Part shown: positions 24,906 through 37,500 of the stretch, piece by piece
Layout of the letters: each line of letters opens with the position of its first letter
Position numbering within the stretch: position 1 is the first letter of the stretch
Source: Anthopleura xanthogrammica
Lineage: Eukaryota; Cnidaria; Anthozoa; Actiniaria; Actiniidae
Direction of reading: 5' to 3'
Length of the DNA: 64,000 nucleotides
Assembly (NCBI GenBank): GCA_964019055.1
Contig: OZ025211.1
Location: forward strand, 5,843,835-5,907,834
Notes under the pieces: generated by a model
The model's input: the letters and a program-made list of their open reading frames with translations, nothing else
What the model was told of the DNA's origin: nothing
The model's database searches: none
Program-made: the position numbers and the translations under genes

Positions 24906-24995
24906 GAAAAATACGCACACACACACAGAAGCCTGGTAACCACAAATTTTGAAATCCAGATTATAATAGCGAAAATTAAGTAGCTTAACAATTGC

Positions 24996-25142
24996 AATAG
25001 CTGTTATTACGGATGCATGCAAATGAGATGTAAATGAGATATTCTTTTGTTTTAAGAATAATACAAGTGAGGCTATCGGGTCAATACAATGCTTGTTGTC
25101 TCATTTGCATCTCATTTGCATGTATCCGTAATAACAGCTATT
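24996..25142. mobile_element. 147-bp hairpin element
   Basis: Left AATAGCTGTTATTACGGATG and right CATGTATCCGTAATAACAGC arms, each with doubled CAAATGAGAT-type segments inside. The arms are about 45 bp and nearly perfect. Confidence 0.75.
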
Positions 25143-25273
25143 GTTAGTTTTTAGTGGCATCTAGGATATCACGCAACGCTTCTTCCCCATAGCATGACGA
25201 CCCTAAAAAACGGCTGTGGGGGAGACTACATAATTCCCAACCTTGAAGTCAACGATCAAGCCAACGATCGAGC

Positions 25274-25435
25274 CAATAGACCTTTCCCGGATTCGCTTGA
25301 ATAACCACGAAACAATGGCTCCAAGTCGAGGTTGGACTTGATGTGTTCATACATTTACTGTATTTTATCAAGTCCAACCTCGACCTGGAGCAATTGTTTC
25401 GTGGTAATTCAAGCGAATTCGGGAAAGGTCTATTG
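25274..25435. mobile_element. 162-bp hairpin element with ACATTTACTGTATT centre, copy 1
   Basis: The arms of about 70 bp (CAATAGACCTTTCCCGG.../...GAAAGGTCTATTG) enclose TACATTTACTGTATTTTATC. The same centre and arm words (GAAACAATTGTT) occur in the PBRM1 intron hairpin at 56206-56361. Confidence 0.75.
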
Positions 25436-25579
25436 ACCCCTTGCAGCACGTTGAAATGCAGCTCGATTTGTAGCATACTGAGGACAAAACAATATGTGTT
25501 CAATTCTCAGGAGATTGAAATTCTTTTGTTTTGCCCTCCACTGAATTTGAGCTGCTCGAACGTTAAGTAAAAGGGGTGT
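25436..25579. mobile_element. MITE family with ACCCCTT/AAGGGGT ends, copy 2
   Basis: It starts ACCCCTTGCAGCACGTTG and ends AAAAGGGGTGT. The core ACAAAACAATATG...CAGGAGATTGAAATTC matches copies at 13.3 and 50.5 kb. It abuts the preceding hairpin and lies just after the end of the minus-strand LU gene. Confidence 0.7.
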
Positions 25580-25610
25580 ATTAATTGGTAGGTCCTGTTT
25601 CGCGCGAAGT

Positions 25611-28600
25611 TTATACCATGACTATAAAGTAAAAATAAGAAATAAAAGCAGAAAAACAAGTTAAACCGGTAAGGATGGTGCCAGTAGTCGCAGAGGAGAC
25701 TGGCGGTGATGCTGTTCCTCCAGCTGTTGCTCCTCCAGCTGTTGTTCCTCCTACTTCAGTCCTTGCTGCTGTTGTTACTGCTGCTGTTGTTACTGCTGCT
25801 GTTTTCATGGCACCATTACCATTGCAAAGATTTCCAAAACAACACGAAACCTGGCAGCTTTCAATAGCTCCTCTTACTGAGTTGTTCGCCACGGTACAGA
25901 ACGCTCCTGGGCGACAGATGGGCGCGTAGCTACAATTTTTCATTTCGAATTCCTTTGGTTGAGAAAGACCTGGCACTCTTACTACTCCTTTGACCGTCAT
26001 ACAGCGATCCTGAGGCAAGAAAGGCAATGGGCCAGCACCACATGTCTGTGATATTGGGCTATTGCAGCTTGTCTGGACTCCAACGCGAGGAATATTTGAA
26101 CAAGCTAAACAGGAAAGGTCCGCTCCTAGTAAAAAGTATTATCATTATTAAAACTGGGAACGTAGCCCCTTACAGTCGTACCAGTCGTTCGTTTCCGATT
26201 CCAATTCTTTCGAATCAAATACCAATTTTGCAATGTTAAAATTTATACGTATTTTCACACTTTAACCAACTGCAACCACTCTAAATGTTGTGCACCTGTG
26301 CACGACTGGACAATTGCTGGATCCGCCCCTGTATATAGTCATTTGAAAAAACATTGTCACTGACCGGCTCCGCGACTACGCGACTGAACCGAAACGGAGT
26401 ATGGGTAGAAATCGCTGAAGCGCTTGAAGTAGTTGTTTTTGCTTACTAATGAGATAACACAAGCAGCAACCCTTTCAACGTTTGTCTTCGGGTTTTGCGA
26501 AAGGAAAACAAAAGTCTATATGACTAATATTCAGTCAAAGATGTTCCCAATTTTGAAACTGTTAAGTCATTAAAATACTATTTCGCGAATGTTCGTACTG
26601 TAAGCCCGGCGCATATTTAATCAGTGAAGAATTCAACCGCTTCAATGATTTTTACCCATACTCCCGTTTGGGCTAGTCGCGTAATTGTTCGACGACAACG
26701 TTTTTTCAATTAGCTGTATACGAGTAGAATACTCCAATTTGCACAGGGTTAGCACAGGGCACAGGGTTAGCCTCGATTCATGTGTAGAATTTCTATGTTC
26801 CTGTGAAGGTCCGTTGAAGTGTTTGTAAATATGAAGTTGTGCGTTCTTTATAACTTTACTGTTGGTATTATTTTTTTACGCTCTACATAATGACATACCG
26901 GAGGGTCCGGTAGGCCCTGGTGCTTGTGTCGGTATGGACCCACCGCTGTTACACAGATCTCCTTGACAACAGCCTACTTCACACTTCTTCAAGTTTCCAG
27001 TTGAGTTAGCTTTATTACATATGGCGTCACGAAGCCTTTGACATTGGAATGAGTACGAACAGATACGCACCTCTTGGTGAATAGTAATGACGCCCACTGA
27101 AGGAACAGACGACTCGAGCATAATCCTATTCCAGAACATAAAAAAATTGAAAAGAGTTTTAGATCTTCGACATTGACCAGCGGGCGCATCTTGAAGTGAT
27201 GTCACTGATTTTAGAAAATACTATAGAAGACACAGATGTTTCGGTCCAAACAAGAGACCTTCCTCAGTGTGAATAAAAACGTTTACGCACGCGAGATTCA
27301 AAACTAGTGATTAGCGTGTTTTTCTATAATTGTTTAAATAATTGTTCGATATATGGATGGAATATGGATGTCGTTCTCTGAGTTGTCATCTAGCTCAGAA
27401 TACCATGCTTCTCAGAACAAACGACGGTGGAAATCGCTCTCTTTGTTACCGTTAGTTGGATCATTTAGCTTCTTGGCCTATCATTCAAAATGGTAGCAAT
27501 GTCTAGATCGTGGGCCACGTGCGCGCGAGTTGGTAATTTAAAGACATAATGACCTTTGAGTCATGCATCGATCAGGAGCCATTGGGGACCCAGGTATTGA
27601 TGGACACGTGATTTCTTGTGGTGGTGCACAAGAAGGATTGGGTCCTACACTTGAGTTCGTGCAAAAATAGGAGTAACATTTCAGAGAATAACCTGTTGAA
27701 GAGAGAAAAGAAATAAAATTAGAAAGTAAGAGAAAATGACAAGGCCGACAAAGGAAAGAAGACAAGAGAGAGGGAGTGTAGAAGGGAGAAAGAGATATTG
27801 AAAGAAAGGATAACGGGAAAGAGAACGAAGGAGAGAGAGAAAGAGAAAGAAAAAGAGAAGAAGAAGAAGAAGAAGAAGAAGAAGAAGAAGAAGAAGAAGA
27901 AGAAGAAGAAGAAGAAGAAGAAGAAGAAGAAGAAGAAGAAGAAGAAGAAGAAGAAGAAGAAGAAGAAGAAGAAGAAGAAGAAGAAGAAGAAGAAGAAGAA
28001 GAAGAAGAAGAAGAAGAAGAAGAAGAAGAAGAAGAAGAAGAAGAAAAAGAAGAGGAAAAAGAAGAAAAAGAAGAAGAAGAAGAAAAAGAAGAAAAAGAAG
28101 AAAAAGAAGAAGAAAAAGAAGAAAAAGAAAAAGAAGAAAAAGAAGAAAAAGAAGAAAAAGAAGAAGAAGAGAGAGAGAGAGAGAGCGTGGTAAGGAAGGA
28201 GAGAGAGGGAAAGATTGAAAGAAAGGAAAGAGAGAAATAGAAAATGAGAGTTGAGTGAGTGAACGAGAATTAAAAAAATGCATTTAACTCTTTTAATGAA
28301 ATTACGCGTTCCCAATTTCCAGTCATTTACTTCGTTTACTTTACAAATTTCTTACAATTAAAAAAACTTTCGCCGAATCTAATCCGTATTTTTCAGATAC
28401 GAACAGATATCACTGACCATGTCAGATCTGATAAGAGCGTGTTCACTCAACCCAAAGCGAATTTATAGTCACCATCAACTGTCACCATCATGATTAATTC
28501 CTAGTTAAAAACCGATAATTTAATACGATATTCGCCTCAGGGTGTTGACGACCTAAAGTATACTTATTTTTATTATGTTCCTGGTTCATACGCTTGACAA

Positions 28601-31600
28601 ATGCTAAAATTTGAAGGAAAAAAATCAATAACATCTTGTCGACTGATAGAAAATAAAAACGTATAGATTAAAAACACGCGCTAGTCCCATAGTATTTTTG
28701 AAATATATCCGCGCGCAGTTTCTTGTTAACATAACTGATGAAGACTGTTGATTCACAGTCGAAACGTCTTAATAAAAAAAAAAACAAGAAAAAGTCAGAG
28801 ACAAAAGTATATATTCAACTTAAAGATTAAAAACAGTTGGGCTGAATCAGGAGAGATCTATGCATCTCAACCCAAAAAACTGTCTTCACTACTAATACTC
28901 TTTCATTAATACTCGTATATATAATTCAGGGTCTTGGAGGTGCAAGAGTACTAGCTGTTTATGATTTATGGAAGTGGTATATTTTTATACAGAATATTTA
29001 ATTAGGTGATTGAACGTTGGATTTTTTCTCATATTCTTTGTCAGTTACATTTTCTTTCCTTTCTTTCTTTCTTTCTTTCTTTCTTTCTATTTTATTTCCC
29101 TCTCATCCCTTTTTAATTCTTTTTTCCATGGTCCTTGCTTTTCTTTCGTTCTCTTTTCCACTCATATATTCTTTAACATTTGTTCGTTTCACAACCTCAA
29201 TATCAAGCCATCGATAACCGTCAAAGTGACGTTACAATGATACGAACTATTTTCATGTTCCAAATAATGGTCAACATGAATAGTTTTTATCGCTATCTCA
29301 GTGTTAGGATTCTAGCATTCATCTAAAATTGTCTACAGGCCTGTGAATAAGATTCCAGAATTAATTAGCAGTGGAAAACCGGACGTCTGGCAAAAAAAAA
29401 ATATTTGGAAGATTCTCGTGAAATATTGGCCATTCTTTCTGGAAAAAAAATATTTTTACAAAAGAATCCGATAAATAAAAATAATAAAGATAACAAAGTT
29501 ATTTAAAACTATCTTTGCATTACCAGGATATCGTTTAAAAAGAGTGGCCGCGGAAAATATTTATGCAGAATTGAGGGGAAAAATCAAGCTTGGGAAGTAG
29601 TGCTGATTTAGACCATGAAGACAACATGACGTTCGCTGCCGACAAAGAAATGAACAAAGATGACTTACACAATTCTATTCCGACATTGACGAATGTCTCG
29701 TTTTTGCGTGTTAAAAGATTTGCGTCATTATGCCTTCCACTCTGGAATAATAATTCTTAATTTATTATTGACGATGTCATAGACAAAAAAAGCTTTGTGT
29801 CTGTAAATTCTCGGATATCGATATCGGGGCCAAAATCTCCGGCAGTGCCCTTAATGCTTCGCGTTACCATAAGATGCTTCGGCACTTGGAAGCTAGTATC
29901 CAAGATTATTCTATCAGTAAGCAAAAGAATAATCCCAAAACCAGTCTTTCTAGCAGATAATGTCTTAGATAAATCAATTTGGAAAAGGATAGGAGGTATC
30001 CTAAGTGCGCATGCGCGTTAAGGTGAAGTGTTTGCGACCACACTTTATTATAGTTCTACGTCCTTGACTGGACTGATCAAATTTTCGGCCTTGAACCAGT
30101 TTGTCTTATCGTTTGTAATATCAAGCGCTTTTCATTTTCGCGCGCAACTTTTCATTACAGCTGTCAGATCAACTATTTCTACGGAATTGGGCTCCCTGTG
30201 TCATTGATTTTCAGTGACATTTGTGCTTCAGTACGATAAGCGGATTCAGATTGAGCGTTCAACGGTTGCAACAATCGCGAAAAACGGCGCCATTAAACGC
30301 TCAAACTGAATCCGCTGTAAGCTGCTAAAGGAAAAAGGAAATAAGAGGTCTATAATCGCCAGGTCTAAGCTGAAAGAGACCTCAATAACACAAAATGCAT
30401 CTACACAATAAGCTGAATCTAGCAGAAACAAAAGTCACGTATTTGTACAACATGATTAAACATCTAGTTATTGAAAAATCAAAATAGCAGTACTATATAA
30501 TGGTAATAGAACTAAGTGGAGTGCGATTTGGGCTGAAATCGCAAGAGTGATTACAAAATTGCACGACCGCGTAGCGGGAGTGCAATTTGTTAATCACGAG
30601 TGTGATTTCAGTCCAAAATTGCACGACACAAAGTTCTATTACCTATTAATCATATCCATTTTGAAATCTCAATATATTCAGATACTCAACAGTTATATGT
30701 AGCTTCAAAAGTGATTGGTTGACAAAATGATGCAATTAATGATTCAAAATAGTGCGATTAATAATGGTAATAGAACTGAGTGGAGTGCAATTTGGGCTGA
30801 AATCGCAAGAGTGATTACAAAATTGCACGACCGCGCAGCGGGAGTGCAATTTGTTAATCACGAGTGTGATTTCTGCTCAAAATTGCAAGACACTCAGTTC
30901 TATTACCTATTAATCATTTCCATTTTGAAACTTAATATATTAAAATACTCAACAGTTATATGTAGCTTCAAAAGTGATTGTTTGACAAAATGATGCAATT
31001 AATGATTCAAAATAGTGCAATTAATGCTTAAATCGCACACTTTGTAGCCAATCAGATTGCAGGATTTGCTAATGATTTCAAAATTGATATGATTAATAAT
31101 GGTAATAGAACTGAGTTGAGTGCAATTTGGGCTGAAATCGCAAGAGTGATTACAAAATTGCACGACCGCGCAGCGGGAGTGCAATTTGTTAATCACGAGT
31201 GTGATTTCTGCCCAAAATTGCAAGACACTCAGTTCTATTACCTATTAATCATTTCCATTTTGAAACTTAATTTATTAAAATACTCAACAGTTATATGTAG
31301 CTTCAAAAGTGATTGTTTGACAAAATGATGCAATTAATGATTCAAAATAGTGCAATTAATGCTTAAATCGCACACTTTGTAGCCAATCAGATTGCAGGAT
31401 TTGCTAATGATTTCAAAATGGATATGATTAATGCTTAAATCGCACACTTCAGATTGCAGGATTTGCTAATGATTTCAAAATGGATATGATTAATCAATTA
31501 AGGTGTGTATATTCAAGAAAATCTAATAAATAATATTATAGTTCCTAGCTTAATAAATTAACTATTCATAATATAACATAATATAAATGTGTCTTTAAGG

Positions 31601-32666
31601 CCGACTCGAATGTTCCAGGTGTTTCGGAGCTCCGGATATTAAGCTGGAGCACGTTTACCTCGGAGATACCTTGAGAAGGAGGGAGGGAGTGGCGTTACGT
31701 GGTTTGACCAATCGTTGACTGTGACCGACCTATATATACATACTTTCTAAAATATGCATTATTTACTTAGTCTAATGGTTATCCTCATTTTGAATACTGA
31801 CTCAGTATGTATATGTAGCAATTTTCTTAAATACTTGTAAAGTATGAGGAAACTAATAATAAACTTATTCTATCCTATTCTAACGAACTTCTTTCGTCTA
31901 CTTTTCTCGACTTCAGATTGCAATAGCGAATGCTATGTACATCGGTATTATACCCATCACGAATCCAGAAAACCACACACAATTCATATACTTTAAATGA
32001 TTACGAACATGGGGAAATAATATCGAAATGACAAGAAAGCACACCACAAGAACGGGAAATGTTATAGACCACAGATAATCCACTTATTCACTTCAATCCG
32101 TTTTAATTCCTAGCTTTGTTCTTGCATTAATCGTGTATTCTACAGTTCCGTCTCAAATATGTTTATTATTAACCATATATCTAGTAGCTAAAGGGCCATT
32201 TGTTTTCATTTATCAGTTTGCAGAGCGTTTATTATTCTCATCACGATCGATCAAAGAAAGTTGCCAGGAATACTACAGAATGAAAGTGCACTTAACGAGA
32301 AATATTCGACAGATGTTTGTGGGTAAACAGGGATTGAACTCATTCTATCCTATTACTAGTCATCTAGAAACGTGGCTTTTGTTTTTTTGAAGATGTTTTT
32401 CACTTCAGAAAGATTAAAGCACTTCTGTAAGCACTAAAGAGCGTTTGTTGCGTCTAAAAATTGATAAAATTATTTTTATTATATAAAATTATTTAAAATT
32501 ATACTTTTAGGAAAACATCAGCTATCTTCGCAAACAATACTTGTGAGGTTTTGAATCCGAAAAAAACATTTCACTAAATATATTTTCTGCCTTACTCACC
32601 AAATGGAATGAACCAAACGGCTAGGATTACACAAAGCAGTAATGTTGAGCTCAACATCGTCTTCAT
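25611..32666 (-). CDS. Two-LU-domain GPI-anchored surface protein (minus-strand paralogue)
   Basis: Four exons in transcript order, 32600-32666, 27554-27692, 26899-27125 and 25611-26125, total 948 bp (315 aa). Exon 1 gives a signal peptide (MKTMLSSTLLLCVILAVWF). LU1 is split over exons 2 and 3 (KCYSYFC ... DRCMTQR | ... GCCQGDLCNSG). LU2 lies entirely in exon 4 (LSCLACSN ... SCCFGNLCNGN). Each LU domain has 12 cysteines. A Thr/Ala/Gly-rich stalk with TTAAV and GGATAGG repeats and a hydrophobic tail (LTCFSAFISYFYFIVMV) fit GPI anchoring. Intron phases are 1, 2 and 1. Exon 2 is 139 bp, exactly as in the divergent paralogue at 34600, so the pair arose by duplication. Intron 1 (4.9 kb) holds the GAA tract and the tandem hairpin array. 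Function is unknown beyond the family's extracellular binding or adhesion roles. Confidence 0.88.
26370..26693. mobile_element. MITE in intron 3 of the minus-strand LU gene
   Basis: Arms of about 50 bp: left GCGACTGAACCGAAACGGAG...GGGTAGAAATCGCTGAAGCG and right complementary CGCTTCAATGATTTTTACCC...CCGTTTGGGCTAGTCGCG. The centre has no coding capacity. Confidence 0.65.
27857..28170. repeat. Long (GAA)n tract
   Basis: Nearly pure GAA/AAG for about 190 bases, then GAA with GAAAAA interruptions to about 28170, ending in a GA dinucleotide run. It lies in intron 1 of the minus-strand LU gene, where the transcript reads (TTC)n. The poly-Lys, poly-Leu and poly-Phe frames are not genes. Confidence 0.97.
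28400..30200. other. Intron DNA without recognisable exons
   Basis: Part of intron 1 of the minus-strand LU gene. It contains a short TTTC microsatellite (about 29052-29088) and a segment near 28732-28780 with the small hairpin GACTGTTGATTCACAGTCG before an A-rich tail, which looks like the 3' end of a dispersed repeat. Nothing else is evident. Confidence 0.45.
30238..30316. mobile_element. 79-bp hairpin element
   Basis: AAGCGGATTCAGATTGAGCGTT and AACGCTCAAACTGAATCCGCT are inverted around a short GC-richer centre. Confidence 0.6.
30498..31500. repeat. Tandem array of three palindromic units plus a partial unit
   Basis: The block GGTAATAGAACT starts at about 30502, 30765 and 31101. Each block is itself an inverted repeat: GAGTGCAATTTGGGCTGAAATCGCAAGAGTGATTACAAAATTGCACGAC and its complement around a GCGCAGCGGG centre. 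The blocks are joined by AT-rich linkers with ATGATGCAATTAATGATTC. A linker-only remnant repeats at 31420-31500. Similar 74-79 aa frames on both strands are by-products. Confidence 0.85.
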
Positions 32667-34544
32667 TCTCGGATCGTTCAATAGCTTGCAATGATCTGTC
32701 CACTGAAACTACTTGCCACAGTGCTGTCGTCTTATTCCTTTTTCAAACGATTTATGACGTCAGTCAGTCAGTCAGTCAGATGCACTGTAACTATCACCGT
32801 CAAAGTGTGACAATCAACATTTTAGCTTTTATCTTGACGACACTTTTTCTCTCAGCCAAGCTGCGAGAGCTCCAGCGAACCAAAGAAAGGAACGAGCCAG
32901 TCGCAGAAGATGTCAAGCTCATTTAATGCAATTTGAATAATCAAAATTGATCCTTTTTGTCCATAAGATGATTGGATTCCATATTAAAATAATGGCCATT
33001 TTTTATCCATCCATTTTCTTTAATATATTTCTTCTTTGAATTTTCAAGTGTTTATGAAAAGATATGCATGAGTACGACGTAAAATATCTTTCATATATTT
33101 CGAGGCACTTCCTGCGGTGTTTTTGATGGACTATATTTTTTAGTTCACTATTCAAAAATAGAAAGCCCGTGGCTATGTCAGTGTCATCAATCATTTTGGA
33201 TGTTTCCACAGTGTGTAAATAATAAGATAGAAGAATTGTCTAGAAGGTAATAATCTTCTCCTTGGTGTTTTGCTGTTGGCATTTAATTGTTCGACTGTAC
33301 ATGGATCTGACATAGTGCTCTAAAATTGTTTTTGCAAAGTAAGGGGACTGGAGTGGGGAAAGTCAATTTTTACCCAACAGGAGTAGGGAAGGATCGTGGA
33401 GTGGTCTAGCGTCTGTCGAGTGAATTAGTGGTCAAATACGTGACCGGCAACTTTGCTCCATCAGTTTTGTTTCCCAAAGTATATATCTATAATGAATTGC
33501 ATTCATAAGATATTTGAGACCGTAAATTTTTACCGAGGACTATCAAGATCAGTTCAAAAGATATCACATATCGTTCCTAACACCACCATGCACCCAGGGG
33601 GGACCATGCATCAGCATCAGCAGCAGCAGCAGCATCAGATCATCGTCATTACCTCTAGCACCACAACAACAACCAGTATCAGCATTACTAAGACCATCAT
33701 CACTAGCTTTTTTCCAGGGTGAGAGGCACCCTTGATCAATTACAACAATTTTTGAGCTTTAAAAAAATCCATAATCATTGTTTTTACTTGTTTGTTCCTA
33801 TCCATTTCTGTTGTTTTGTTTGTTGTTTCTATTGTTTGTTTGTTTTTTTTAGTCTTTTTTTGGCTTTGTTTCGTTTTGTTTTGGGGACTTCTTTTGCGTT
33901 CTTCCAGTCTTCTCATTTTGCATTCCATCATTTATTTGGTTTCGTATTTTTAGCACATGGTACTTATCGCATTGTGGTTCAGATTTTCGTCTCTATCGAG
34001 ATGATGCATTTTAATCAAGTGATTTCTAATTTACAGTGATTTGTTCCACGCTTCTTCCAGTTCGCATGAAAGCGCCAGCTTTGAATAATCGATAGTAACG
34101 ATCTTTACTGAAAGAAAAAGGAGAATTACAAACGAAATTAAGAAAATCTTCTGCACATTTTGACATCACATACCTTAACAAAACTATCAAATCACATTAG
34201 ATATGAAAACAGTGAAAACTAATAACTACCCTTTGTGGTACGTGTGGTATCGAAAGGAGGATTATGGCTGACAAGCTCTGCTGCTCTTTTCTTTTGAGCT
34301 CATTTTCACTCTTTGCTTAAACCGGCTCGTCAGCTCACAATCTCATCATAATTTACAGGAAAGGCATTGCATTGAAGGCACGACCCATTTTCTTCATAAC
34401 ATTCTTAGAAATACTATATTTTTCTGCGTAAAATAAATGAAAGGTGTGTTACACCGCATCAAGCTGGCGACCAAATTGCTTTCAAATGCAAATGCTTCGA
34501 TGTTCAACGCTTTGAAATATTAAACAACGACCCCCAGTTCTATT
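32667..34544. other. Shared upstream region of the divergent two-LU pair
   Basis: 1.9 kb between the two start codons. It contains a CAGT run (32759-32778), a short CAG/CAT-rich stretch (33610-33640) and T-rich DNA around 33.83-33.89 kb. No gene is supported. Control elements for both genes would be expected here, but only the TATA box at 34545 is clear. Confidence 0.45.
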
Positions 34545-34551
34545 GTATATA
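34545..34551 (+). promoter_or_regulatory. TATA box of the plus-strand two-LU gene
   Basis: GTATATA, 49 bases before the start codon's last base region, is followed by a GC-richer stretch (GGCGCTGTTGGC) where initiation would fall. The implied leader is very short. Confidence 0.5.
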
Positions 34552-34599
34552 GGCGCTGTTGGCTCGCAGTAGAGAAATTACTGTAGATATAAGCTAATT

Positions 34600-37500
34600 A
34601 TGCTTGCTAAAGTTTTCTTGGGTCTTTTTGCTGGGCTGTTTTGCATCAGGACTGGTAAGTGTTGACTTTAATAAGGCTTCAAAGGAAGCATAATCCAGCG
34701 GTGGATTGAAGAAACCGTGATTTGATCAACATCTTCTTAGTTTATGCGCGGGCGGTTTCTTGAATCAGATGATAATTTTGACGCTAATTCTGATGTTAAA
34801 AAATCCTTTCAACTGGTCGACAAAGTGACCTTAGCAAAGCCCTAAAGCTCAAGGACGGACATACATTTTCAATTTGTTTTATCTTTTCATGAAGCGGAAG
34901 TGATTTGGAAATAAGAATAATTATGAAACGTAAAAAGAAGAGCAATTGCGATGCGATATTGAAAATCAGGCGGAAAGGACCAACCATGAAAGCAATGTTT
35001 TGAAACTAGGCCAACCTGATGTTAGGCCAAACAGGATCACATTTCGTTCAACAAACACAAGGACTATTTTGTTGTGTCTAGTTGTTTGAAAGTTCTTTAG
35101 AATCGTATCGGCTGATAATCTTGATGTGGCTAAATCTTTAGTACGACGTGGAATGCTTGTGAAGAAATGGTTGTAAAACGGATTGCGCGCAACAAATATA
35201 ATGGAAAAATGATAGATTTTTTAAAAAAAATTTTGCGCAACGATGCTAGATGGGAGATTTGGACCTGAACGCCCTACCTCAAATTTTGCACGGACTTTAC
35301 AATATTTTGCTATAAGAGTATACTTTTTCTGAAAGCTAAATATAATGTAGTTTTCGAAAATCTATTTAAAATTGTCTGTTTTGGAACACAAAAAAGTTAT
35401 TGGGTTCAAAATTTATTTCACTTTTACTTTTAATTCAAAACGTGTTTTGCTTCTTAGAGAGCTCAGAATATTACTTTTATTTCTAAATAGAGAAGTATTC
35501 ACCACTTTCCATGCATTGGAACACAAAGCTTTCAACCAAGGCTTCAAGGTTCAAATTTGAATAATCCTTTGAAACTACCTTGAAGCCTCGGTTGAATGCT
35601 TTGTGTTTCACCAGTGAACCGATGTATGGAAAATGGTGAATATATGTTTTATTGCATATTTGGCGCGTTTTCTTGTAGAGTTTAGCTACTTTAGTATAAC
35701 GACTATCGCAGTGACTTGTCACTTATCTTCTATGTCATTTGACTCAGAAAAACTTTCTTAAATGAGGTGTTTGTTTTAATGAAAATTATCAGTGGGCGCA
35801 CGAAATCTCCTTCCTCTGATACATACAATCAGGCAACCACAGATTTTCGACCAATCACAGCGCACTAATATCTCAGATGTTGTATTATTTCAAGGGGAGT
35901 CCATCAAATGCTACTCGTATGCTTGCTCCAACTACACCACAACACCCCACCCAACATGTGCACCTCCGAAAGTCATCACCTGCCAAAAAGATCACAACTC
36001 TCTCATCCCTCCAGATCGCTGTATGATACAGAGGTACGTCATGGTCTATGTCACGCAGTTGGTCTTAACATTTGAATTGCGTTACATCAAGGTCACGCTA
36101 TATACGATTTTGCGTAATATGATTAAAGCATGTCTAGCCTCCTCCGCAGGCATCTCTTTTGGGATCCACGGGCTTCCTCCTCACTTTTCTCTTTTCCTCT
36201 CTCGTCCCAATTTTTCTCGCATATTTCAACACAGGAATCCCAATTGCTTTCTGGAGAATAAGTATGGAGTAGCCTGTGGAGGACGCTAAGCATGCCAATG
36301 AATCGTAGATGTATATTTCGCGTAGGTCACGTGTTATGACACGTAACACTGTTACGTGAATCGGATTTGCGCTTATGTGGTTTAGCGATGAATATTTCTC
36401 TTTTCAAATTAGTTTTTAGAAAAGATATTAAAATTTTAGTATGTTTTAATAGGCCAAAGGATTTCTGCTAGATTTATCTAACGTTAGGAGCCATCAATGA
36501 TCATGAAATGAAAAGAAAAATGCTAGAATTAAGTTCGACTTGTTTTGCGTTTGACCATAAGTCTATCCACAAAACCGTATTGGTTAACCTTCTAACAGAT
36601 CTAGCTACAAGAAAACATACTCTCAGCTGTCAATCAAAACGAACCTCAAAACTTGTCCTAACGGTGGGAGGGGAGGGGAAGGCCAGTGGTGTTGGAGCCT
36701 GTTTGTGTAAAATGAAGATATTTATATTGTATGCAATCCCCGCTTGTGCATCTTTGACAAAAATCAAATAGTTCAGAACCTACAGAAGATCAACAAAAGA
36801 TTGGAAATCTACTGAGAAATAATAAGCATTTCAGAGTTATTATCCTCCCAACACAGGCAGCCCAACGAGTATTCTTGATTAGAATTAAATGGCTTCCTTG
36901 TTTCAGGTACCTAATCACACAGCGAAAAAAATAAACACAAGCCAATCACAAAGCCCGAAACTTTTTGCAGAAGTGACTCTTAAATGGCTTCCTTGTTTAC
37001 CCAATCAAAAAGCGAGAAAGTGAACACCAGCCAATCACAAAGGACGAAACTTAGAGCGATATATCTGTCCGTACCGTAACGTTCCCATTCACAGAACGTA
37101 TTACTAAATTAGTTTTTTATGGTATTTTTTACAGGGTTATAGGAAAGCCGGGCGCTAGTTTAGGAATTCAAGCATCGGTCCATCACGAGGTCCGTGGATG
37201 CGCAAATCATTTGGAATGCAAGAAGTCTCGCTTTTGCGAGGAGGCTAAGAACCACGGGAACATCAAACACTGCGAAACAACATGCTGTGAAGGGGATTTG
37301 TGTAACAGAGAAGGGCCTGTTGCAAGACAAGTCGCAGATCCCAAGGGACCAACGGGTAAGATTATTTTGAATCCCATATTTTGTCCTGAAACAACCTCTG
37401 GGTTGATCATAGTCAGGGTACGACTTAAATCACATTTCGAATTGGAATTTAGTATGTTGGGTTTTGCAGAGGAAGGAAAACCGCGGAGAAGCAATATTTG

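Noticed and set aside
27681..28315. Three frames of 131-200 aa with poly-Lys, poly-Leu or poly-Phe
   Set aside because: They are translations of the GAA tract on both strands.
30715..31328. Repeated 74-92 aa frames with HDRAAGVQFVNHECDF
   Set aside because: They arise from the tandem palindromic array and occur on both strands.
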